This document shows, piece after piece, positions 6,522 to 11,912 of a stretch of 11,912 bases of DNA (positions within the stretch are counted from its first letter, which is position 1; every line of letters begins with the position of its first letter). A model generated the notes under the pieces. The model searched no databases. It was given only the letters and a program-made list of their open reading frames with translations, and was not told the origin of the DNA. This DNA comes from Deltaproteobacteria bacterium UBA2385 (GTDB lineage: Bacteria > Myxococcota_A > UBA796 > UBA2385). Both the position numbers and the translations under genes were made by a program. The stretch is from assembly GCA_002343455.1 (NCBI GenBank), contig DDSR01000252.1:1-11912 (forward strand), in the 5' to 3' direction.

Positions 6522-8000
6522 ATGTCCCGAACCTATGACGAGCTGGCCGGCCCGAGCAGCCGCGGGATCCACTTCCGGCCGGAGCGCAGCCGCGTGCGCG
6601 ACCTCTTCGCGGGGGATGTGCGCGCCACGCTCCGTTGCGCCGGGGTCGAGCTGCCGGTCGTCGATCTCAGCATGAACGGGATCGCGGTCCTGGCTCCGAT
6701 CGACGCGCCCCTGCCCCCGCTCGGGCAGGAGCTGGAGGGCAGCCTGCTGCTGGACGGCCGCCTCTCCTTCCAGGGCCGCTTGCGCCTCGCCCGAACGGAG
6801 CCCTCGGCCCTCGGCAACCGCCTTGGCCTGGCCGTGGCCCAGGGCTTCATCGATCTCCCGGCCCTGGCCCGACAGGTGGAGGAGGAGCGGCTGGTCCGTG
6901 ATCTCGCCTTGGGCGCCGAGCCGGGCCAGGGGCTGGTCTCCCAGGACTACCTGCGGGCCCTCCAGCGGGTGGTCGCCTTCGTGCAGTTCTACCGGACCGT
7001 GCTCTCCCGGCACGAAGCCCGCTGCAAGGCCGAAGGCGCCGAGCGCGCCCCGAAGGCCCTCGCCGAGCTCGAGTTCAAGGCCTTGCAGGCCCTGCGGGCT
7101 CCCTGGACCGAGCTGCGCCTCGAAGCCTGCCGCGCCGTGCGACCGATGATGGAGGACCGCTCCCAGCGGGCCGCCGCCAAGGCGCTCACCCAGACCCTGC
7201 TGACCCCCCTGCTGATGGAGAGCCCCTGCGTCGCGCGCTCCTTCCTCAAGCCGCTGGGCTACCCCGGCGACTACCAGGTCATGCTCCATTGTTACGAGGA
7301 CGCGCTCGAAGGAGAGACCGCCTTCGGTCGGGTCTTCCACAAGCTGTGGATCGAGCACCCCATGCCCTCCGGGGTCCGCACGCGCTGCGATCTCGTGGTC
7401 GAGCTCATCCTCCAGCAGCTGGAGCTTCGGCGGGACCCCCAGCAGACGCTGCGGGTGACCCTGCTCGGCTGCGGGCCAGCCCGCGAGATCGGCGGCTTCG
7501 TCGAGCGGCAGCTGGCCTGGCCCGGCTCCATCCGCTGGACCCTGATCGACCAGGAAGAAGAGGCGCTCAGCCTCGCCTGGAGGACGGCGCGCCCCCTCCT
7601 CGGCAGCGAGTCACGCAAGGCCGAGCTTCGCTGCCTGACCCTGTCCTTCACCCAGCTCCTCCAGGATCCCGGCATCCTCCCCGGCGGCGCGGGCGAGGAC
7701 TTCATCGGCTGCTCCGGCCTCTTCGACTACCTGCGTGATCCGCTCGCCCAGAGCCTGCTGCTGGAGATGTACCAGCGCCTCGCTCCCGGGGGCAGGCTGG
7801 CCGTCGGCAACGCCATCGGCCCCGACGCCGAGTTCTGGTCCCCCGAGATGGTGCTCGACTGGCATATGATCTACCGGACCCGTGAACAGATGCTGGCGCT
7901 GGCCGCGCGGCTGCCCGCCCACGCCGAGGTCGACGTGCAGCAGGAGTCCGGCGGGGCCTACCACTTCCTGATCGTGCGCCGACCCGAGGAGGTCGCATGA
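6522..8000 (+). CDS. PilZ domain fused to PhcB-like SAM-dependent methyltransferase (putative acyl methyl ester signal synthase)
   Basis: 492 residues, no signal peptide or membrane segment, so cytoplasmic. Residues about 18-118 form a PilZ domain with the c-di-GMP-binding motifs RSRVR (22-26, RxxxR) and DLSMNG (48-53, DxSxxG) at normal spacing. A helical linker (about 120-235) follows. The C-terminal half is a Rossmann methyltransferase of the type often annotated as 3-hydroxypalmitic acid methyl ester biosynthesis (PhcB-like): GYPGDY at 246-251, motif I LLGCGPAREI at 314-323, acidic strand end LIDQEE at 341-346, CSGLFDYL at 397-404, PGGRLAVGN at 422-430, and DWHMIYRT at 446-453. PhcB of Ralstonia makes 3-hydroxy fatty acid methyl esters as quorum signals. 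I infer, but cannot prove, the same chemistry here. The start has no strong Shine-Dalgarno and no better in-frame alternative. The last codons overlap the next start (ATGA), so the two genes are translationally coupled. A PilZ-regulated methyltransferase for another acceptor remains possible. Confidence 0.85.
   Translation: MSRTYDELAGPSSRGIHFRPERSRVRDLFAGDVRATLRCAGVELPVVDLSMNGIAVLAPIDAPLPPLGQELEGSLLLDGRLSFQGRLRLARTEPSALGNRLGLAVAQGFIDLPALARQVEEERLVRDLALGAEPGQGLVSQDYLRALQRVVAFVQFYRTVLSRHEARCKAEGAERAPKALAELEFKALQALRAPWTELRLEACRAVRPMMEDRSQRAAAKALTQTLLTPLLMESPCVARSFLKPLGYPGDYQVMLHCYEDALEGETAFGRVFHKLWIEHPMPSGVRTRCDLVVELILQQLELRRDPQQTLRVTLLGCGPAREIGGFVERQLAWPGSIRWTLIDQEEEALSLAWRTARPLLGSESRKAELRCLTLSFTQLLQDPGILPGGAGEDFIGCSGLFDYLRDPLAQSLLLEMYQRLAPGGRLAVGNAIGPDAEFWSPEMVLDWHMIYRTREQMLALAARLPAHAEVDVQQESGGAYHFLIVRRPEEVA
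7986..7992 (+). promoter_or_regulatory. strong Shine-Dalgarno GAGGAGG for the receiver-kinase gene
   Basis: GAGGAGG ends 4 nt before the ATG at 7997 and lies inside the last codons of the PilZ-methyltransferase gene. Together with the ATGA overlap it fixes the start of the receiver-kinase protein and indicates coupled translation. It is the clearest ribosome-binding site of the three rightward genes. Confidence 0.75.
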
Positions 8001-9082
8001 GCTTCGACGTGCTCTACGTGGACGACGATCGCAGCAACCTGACGGTCTTCCAGGCCGCCTTCGGGAGGGACTTCAAGGTCCAGCTGGCCGAGAGCGGCGA
8101 GCAGGCCTTGGAGCTGATGGCGCAGAACGAGGTGGCGGTCCTGCTCTCCGACCAGCGCATGCCCGGCCTCACGGGAGTCGAGCTGCTCACGATGGCTCGG
8201 CAGCGCTACCCGGACACCGAGCGTTACCTCGTGACGGCCTACTCGAACCTGGACGAGGCCATCCAGGCGGTCAACCTGGGCCACATCCGGCGCTACCTGC
8301 GCAAGCCCTGGGCCGCGCACGACATCCGGCAGGCCATTCGGGAGGGCATCGAGACCTGGACCTTGCGCAAGCGGGTCCGCCTGCTGGAGCGCCAGGCCTG
8401 GCAGTCCGAGCGCATCTACGCCCTCGGGGTGGTCGCGGCGGGCGTGGCCCACGAGCTCCGCAACCCGCTGGGCAGCCTGCTGCTTCAGACCGAGATGGCC
8501 GAGGTCGAGGCGCAGGAGGCCGGCTGCGGCGCCTCGATCCTGGCGCGAATGGCGTCGATTCGCGGCTCGGTGCTGCGGGTGCGCGACATCCTGGACGGCA
8601 TGAGCATCGCCCACCGCAGCAGCCCCAGCGGCGACCAGGTCGATCTCAACGAGGTCGTGCGGCTGACCCTGACCAGCCTGAAGGGCAGCATCCGGTCCCG
8701 CGCCAACCTGAACATCGAGCTCACCCCGGTCCCCCCGGTCCGCGGCTCCAGCACCACGCTCGGACAGGTGGTGCTCAACCTCCTGGTCAACGCCCTGCAG
8801 GCCCTGCCCGAGGGCGAGCCGCCCGGCAATCACGAGATCACGGTGCGCCTGTCTCCCCAGGAAGGGTTCGCCGTGCTGGAGATCGAGGACACCGGCCGCG
8901 GCATCCCGCCCGAAGTCCTGCCGCGGCTGTTCGAGCCCTTCTTCACGACCAAGGAGAGCGGCGGCACCGGCCTGGGCCTGGCGATCAGCCGCCGCATCGT
9001 CGAGGACCAGGGAGGCAGCATCGAGGTCGCCCCGGGGGCCGAGCGCGGGAGCCTGTTTCGGGTGAGGCTGCCGCTGGCCTGA
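7997..9082 (+). CDS. receiver-histidine kinase protein (PhcR/PhcQ-like)
   Basis: 361 residues, soluble. Receiver domain 1-120: acidic pocket VDDD (8-11), phospho-acceptor D52 in LSDQRMPG, T80 in LVTAY, and K103 in RRYLRKPW. The DQRMPG...KPW pattern resembles receivers of the RpfG/PhcQ kind. A short charged linker helix (about 113-145) leads to a histidine-kinase core with H152 in GVAHELRNPLG, N265 in NLLVNALQA, EDTGRG at 297-302, FFTTKE at 315-320 and GTGLGLAIS at 323-331. All active residues are present. The unusual receiver-first, kinase-last order without a DNA-binding domain matches the response regulators of the Ralstonia phc operon. It lies directly behind the PhcB-like gene with a 4-bp overlap. 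It probably takes phosphate from, or competes with, the large hybrid kinase; the downstream output is not in this window. The gene ends 12 bp before the convergent lipoprotein gene. Confidence 0.9.
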   Translation: MSFDVLYVDDDRSNLTVFQAAFGRDFKVQLAESGEQALELMAQNEVAVLLSDQRMPGLTGVELLTMARQRYPDTERYLVTAYSNLDEAIQAVNLGHIRRYLRKPWAAHDIRQAIREGIETWTLRKRVRLLERQAWQSERIYALGVVAAGVAHELRNPLGSLLLQTEMAEVEAQEAGCGASILARMASIRGSVLRVRDILDGMSIAHRSSPSGDQVDLNEVVRLTLTSLKGSIRSRANLNIELTPVPPVRGSSTTLGQVVLNLLVNALQALPEGEPPGNHEITVRLSPQEGFAVLEIEDTGRGIPPEVLPRLFEPFFTTKESGGTGLGLAISRRIVEDQGGSIEVAPGAERGSLFRVRLPLA

Positions 9083-9094
9083 ACAGAGCCGCGC

Positions 9095-10507
9095 TCAGCG
9101 CGTCGCGGTGAAGTCCCAGATGGTGGTCGTGCAGCCGAAACACCAGGTGCCTCCCGAGAAGGCCGCCGTGAAGGTCCCTTGCAGCGTGTTCTCGTCGAGG
9201 AAGGTCCCGGTGACGGTGTAGGTCTCGGTGCAGGTCCCCGGGATGCTGCGGCTGACCTCGATGCTGCTGTCCGAGGTGAACGAGCCGCTCATCGTGCCCG
9301 GCTGGCCCGAACCGGTGCTGGTCAGGCTGACGCTCGGGTACAGATCGCTGATCAGCCAGTAGCGGAAGTTGATCGAGACGAGGCCGTAGGCGCAGCTGTG
9401 GCTGATGCTGCTGCCGATGTCCCAGGAGCCGGTGTAGTCGACCTCGGCCGAGCCGATGGTGACCGAGTCCGAGGCGCTGGCGCCGTCGGTCTCGCCGTCG
9501 TTCGGGGTGATCGTGCAGGTCCAGACCTCGCCGTCCACGGTGTCCTCGGCCGCGACCGTGTCCCCGTCGCGCAGGGTGGTGAGGGCGTCCCCGTAGGACG
9601 TCGAGCCGTTGGACCAGGTGATCGTGTAGCTGATGCTGTCGCCGTCGGCGTCCGTGCTGCTTGTGTCCAGCTCGCAGAGCAGATCGTCCTCACCCTCGAT
9701 CGGGTCGGCCGGCTCGATCGTGGCGCCGGGCGCGGTCGGCGGCGAGTTCAGGACGGTCGTGGTCGAGGAGGTGAGGGGAGCGCCGCTGTCGGTGCCGTCC
9801 GTGGGCGTCACCGTCACGGCGACGCGATCGCCCTTGTCGAACCAGCTCACCCCCGAGAGGGTGCTTCCGCTGGCCGAGACCGTCGAACCGTTCACTGTCC
9901 AGGTGTAGCTGGCGCTGACGCTGTCGCCGTCGGCGTCCGCGCTGCCGATGTTGGCGTTGAGCGTATCGTTGGTGTACGCGCTGGTCGGGGTCAGGCTGAC
10001 GCTGCTCAGCGTCGGCGCGGTGTTGCCGATCTCCACCTCGTCGCTGCCGGCCGCGCCGCTGGCGCTGCCATCGCTCGGCACCACCTCCACCCGCCAGGTC
10101 TGCCCCCGGCTGGTCGCCGAGGCGTCCACCGTCGTCCCGGTCCAGCTCGTTGCTTCCACCTCGTCCCGATACCAGCGGTAGCTGTAGGAGACGGCGTCGC
10201 CGTCCGGATCGACCGACTCGCTGCGGATCACCACCCCCAGGTCGTCGTCGGTGCCGGGCGAGGCGGGGCTGATCTCCACGGTCGGCGCGCTGGGGCCCTG
10301 GTTCACCTGCAGGGTGGCCGTGGCGCTGCCGGAGAGGCCCGTGCTGTCGGTGGCCAACAGGCTGATGATGTGCAGGCCGGGCGAGAGGCTGGCGCTGGTG
10401 AAGCTGCTCAGGCCAGAGGAGTCGGCCGGGGCGCTGGAGAGGATGCCGTCCAGGGAGGAGGCCCAAGACAGGCTGAGCGAGGCGGCGGCGTCCTCGTTGT
10501 CGGAGAC
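9095..10507 (-). pseudogene. 3' remainder of Ig/PKD-like repeat lipoprotein gene, behind an in-frame TAG
   Basis: An open frame of 470 codons runs directly on, in the same frame, from the TAG at 10508-10510. It has no ATG near its beginning and no ribosome-binding site of its own; the first usable codon is a TTG at 10357, in the middle of a domain. It begins VSDNEDAA, completing the domain cut by the TAG. Further Ig/PKD-like domains follow, marked by DPDGD or DADGD (possible Ca2+ ligands) before SYxYRW/SxTW-type strands, and by NDGETDG near the third. The last roughly 125 residues form a separate Ser/Thr/Gly-rich beta domain starting DYTGSWDIG, with four cysteines (HSC, GTC, WCFGC). The frame stays open with coherent domains, so the interruption is recent, an assembly error, or read through. 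If intact, the whole gene would encode a surface protein of about 814 residues. Confidence 0.75.
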
Positions 10508-11096
10508 CTAGCCCTGAAAGAGCGCGGTCGAGCCCTGGTTGACCACCTCTCCGGCGCTGGGGCGGCTGATGCTGACCAGGGGCAGGGAGCCGACCGTCCA
10601 GGTGATGGTGTCGGTGCAGGTCGCGCCCAGCTCGTCTTCGATGCTCAGCGAGATGGTGTGGGCGCCGGCCGAGAGCCCCGGCCAGGACAGGCTCACCAGC
10701 CCGTCGGAGGCGGGGTTCTGCTCGGTCCCGATCAGGCCGTCCAGGCTGCTGGTCCAGCGCGCCGTCAGGGTGTCGGCCGGCTGGTCGGCGTCCGAGACCT
10801 GGGCCGACAAGACCAGCGAGCTGCCCGAGGCCGCCGCGCCGCCGTCCTCGGGGCTGAGGATCTCGCAGCTGGGGCTGCTGTTGGGAGGGCCCACGGTGAC
10901 CACCACCTGGTCGGCCCCGGTCTTGCCCGAGAGATCCGTCACCGTCAGGGTCAGGGCGTGCTGGCCCGCGCTCAGCCAGGTGGCGCCGGTGAACAGCCCC
11001 GAGCTGTCCAGCGCCCCGTCAAGGCTCAGCTCTCCGTCCAGGTCGCTGCGCCAGGCCAGGCTCAGCTCGCTGGCGGCGTCCTCGTTGTCGGAGACC
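10484..11096. repeat. exact 25-nt direct repeat within the lipoprotein gene (10484-10508 and 11072-11096)
   Basis: Two copies, 588 bp apart (196 codons, about two domains), are identical over 25 nt and encode the same VSDNEDAA turn of two Ig-like domains. The identity stops exactly at the codon that is CGG (Arg) in the 11072-11096 copy and TAG in the other. Such identity between otherwise diverged domains suggests recent domain duplication or gene conversion. Confidence 0.8.
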
Positions 11097-11539
11097 CGGG
11101 CCTGGAAGGAGACCTTCTGGTCGCTGTAGAGGCGATCCTCGCTGCCCGGATCCAGGATCTCCGCCTGGGGAGGATCGGTCGGCGCCACCTGGAAGACCAC
11201 CTTGGCGCTGGCGCTGGACCCGTCCGGATCCCAGACCTCCAGGGTGATGCTGTCCGCGCTCGGCGTGGGGCTGAGCGTGCAGGTGGTGAGGCCCTCCGAG
11301 GTCGGGGCGAGGGCCTCGCAGACCAGCGTGTCCCCCAGGTACCAGCTCGCCAGCAGGCTCTCCGAGGCGTCGTTGGCGTCGCTGGCCGAGCCGCGCACGG
11401 CGATCGGGTAGCCCTCCAGCACCTCGTCCCCGTCGATGTGGCTGGTGATGGCGGCGACAGGCGGGCTGTTGAAGCGGCCCAGCTTCTGGTCGTTGCAGGC
11501 CAGGATGAGCAGCAGGAACGGGAAGAGCGGGGACCGCAT
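10508..11539 (-). CDS. Ig/PKD-like repeat lipoprotein, N-terminal part ending at in-frame TAG
   Basis: 343 residues as written. The start at 11539 is chosen because GGAGG (11548-11544) stands 4 nt upstream and the product begins with a lipoprotein signal MRSPLFPFLLLILAC, lipobox ILAC with C15 and N at +2. The upstream in-frame ATG at 11584 would add 15 residues, spoil this signal and run into the divergent gene. After the lipidated cysteine come repeated beta-sandwich domains at about 26-119, 123-217 and 219-316. Each has a VSDxxD / ASDANDAS strand turn, a W in the middle and a closing TVTD or SIEDELG. A fourth domain starts at 319 and is cut after TALFQG. Anchoring in the outer membrane is inferred. 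The function is unknown; such proteins are usually adhesion or surface-structure components. The gene continues in frame past the TAG to 9095. Confidence 0.75.
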   Translation of the reverse strand: MRSPLFPFLLLILACNDQKLGRFNSPPVAAITSHIDGDEVLEGYPIAVRGSASDANDASESLLASWYLGDTLVCEALAPTSEGLTTCTLSPTPSADSITLEVWDPDGSSASAKVVFQVAPTDPPQAEILDPGSEDRLYSDQKVSFQARVSDNEDAASELSLAWRSDLDGELSLDGALDSSGLFTGATWLSAGQHALTLTVTDLSGKTGADQVVVTVGPPNSSPSCEILSPEDGGAAASGSSLVLSAQVSDADQPADTLTARWTSSLDGLIGTEQNPASDGLVSLSWPGLSAGAHTISLSIEDELGATCTDTITWTVGSLPLVSISRPSAGEVVNQGSTALFQG

Positions 11540-11543
11540 GACG

Positions 11544-11548
11544 CCTCC
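11544..11548 (-). promoter_or_regulatory. Shine-Dalgarno GGAGG deciding the lipoprotein start
   Basis: On the minus strand GGAGG lies 4 nt before the ATG at 11539, giving the lipoprotein signal peptide its correct beginning. It falls inside the 35-bp spacer to the divergent hydrolase gene. Confidence 0.7.
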
Positions 11549-11574
11549 AACTGCGCCATGGTAGCACCAGGGCG

Positions 11575-11912
11575 ATGAGCGCACCCTCCGATCCGCCCCG
11601 CCGCAGCCTCGTCCTTTCGGGCCGCCGCCTCTCCTTCAGCGAGGAGGGCGCGGGCCTGCCGGTCCTGGCCCTGCACGGCCTGCCCGGCAGCGGCCGGGAC
11701 TTCCGCTGGTTCGCCCCCGCCCTGCAGGGCCGCGTCCGCCTCATCCGGGTCGACCTGCCCGGCTTCGGGGAGAGCGAATCTATCGACGGGCTGGACCCCC
11801 TCGCCGTGGCGGAGCACCTCGCCCTGCTGTTGGGTGCGCTGGAGCTCGACCGACCGCTGGTGCTGGGCCACTCCTTCGGCGGACCTCTCGCGGTGGCGCT
11901 GGCGGGTCTCCT
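11575..11912 (+). CDS. alpha/beta-hydrolase, 5' part (cut by window edge)
   Basis: 112 codons are visible before the window ends. The product starts MSAPSDPPRRSLVLSG and shows the alpha/beta-hydrolase landmarks in order: first strands with oxyanion-loop motif HGLPGSG (34-40), DLPGFGES (60-67), and the nucleophile elbow GHSFGG with S100 at 99-103. The acid and histidine of the triad lie beyond the edge. No signal peptide is seen, so it is likely cytoplasmic. Family members hydrolyse esters, epoxides, lactones or haloalkanes; nothing here fixes the substrate. No clear Shine-Dalgarno is present. It diverges from the lipoprotein gene with only 35 bp between the start codons. An overlapping six-codon frame from 11558 ends within its ATG (ATGA) and is not considered a gene. 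Confidence 0.85.
   Translation, partial: MSAPSDPPRRSLVLSGRRLSFSEEGAGLPVLALHGLPGSGRDFRWFAPALQGRVRLIRVDLPGFGESESIDGLDPLAVAEHLALLLGALELDRPLVLGHSFGGPLAVALAGL

Noticed and set aside
2232..7358. 1708-codon minus-strand open frame spanning the kinase and methyltransferase genes
   Set aside because: It is antisense to well-supported domains and its composition is Q/G/R/P/A-rich without a fold; part also overlaps the peptidase gene out of frame.
9083..9108. Possible bidirectional terminator between the convergent genes (CCGCG 9089-9093 with CGCGG 9104-9108)
   Set aside because: Only a five-base-pair stem with a competing inner palindrome and no T run on either side; not distinguishable from background in such GC-rich DNA.
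9095..10357. Separate gene starting at TTG 10357
   Set aside because: The start falls in the middle of an Ig-like domain, without a ribosome-binding site, and the frame is continuous with the lipoprotein gene except for one TAG.
9179..11578. 799-codon plus-strand open frame opposite the lipoprotein gene
   Set aside because: Low-complexity shadow of the repeated Ig-like coding sequence; the minus strand has a lipobox, ribosome-binding site and coherent domains.
11540..11584. Upstream start (ATG 11584) for the lipoprotein
   Set aside because: It adds 15 residues in front of a good lipoprotein signal, while GGAGG sits at the right distance from ATG 11539.

Overview
This is a very GC-rich, densely coded window. 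Third codon positions are strongly G/C, and every complete gene end I can see uses TGA. I see no RNA gene, insertion sequence, CRISPR array or origin. The mix of FadL-type outer-membrane protein, a lipoprotein of Ig/PKD-like repeats with DxDGD motifs, hybrid kinases and a PilZ protein suggests a Gram-negative bacterium, most like Myxococcota (former Deltaproteobacteria). That placement is inference from style and not from a marker gene.

Layout. 1-88 is a gene-free, purine-rich tail. On the minus strand, transcribed leftward, lie a membrane-anchored gluzincin-like metallopeptidase with a helical-repeat tail (3892 to 1592) and, 36 bp later, a FadL/OmpP1 outer-membrane channel (1555 to 89). A 22-bp divergent spacer separates these from three rightward signalling genes: a six-TM hybrid histidine kinase of layout TM-HK-REC-HK (3915-6452), a PilZ domain fused to a SAM-dependent methyltransferase of the PhcB-like type (6522-8000), and a receiver-histidine kinase protein (7997-9082) that overlaps it by ATGA. 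Facing them, convergent, is a long Ig-like repeat lipoprotein gene (11539 to 9095) split by one in-frame TAG at 10508-10510. At the right edge a divergent alpha/beta-hydrolase gene starts (11575 to beyond 11912).

How the parts may work together. The three signalling genes together carry the parts of a Phc-type fatty-acid-methyl-ester quorum-sensing locus, as known from Ralstonia/Cupriavidus phcBSRQ. There is a methyltransferase that could make the signal, a multi-TM sensor kinase, and receiver-kinase proteins. The large kinase reads as a PhcS-like sensor fused to a PhcR-like receiver-kinase, with the small receiver-kinase standing for PhcQ. The new element is the N-terminal PilZ domain, with canonical RxxxR and DxSxxG motifs, on the putative signal synthase. 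It would tie signal production to c-di-GMP. The adjacent FadL channel could carry a hydrophobic acyl signal across the outer membrane. Domain identities are well supported by visible motifs; the quorum-sensing role is a hypothesis. No DNA-binding output regulator is present in the window.
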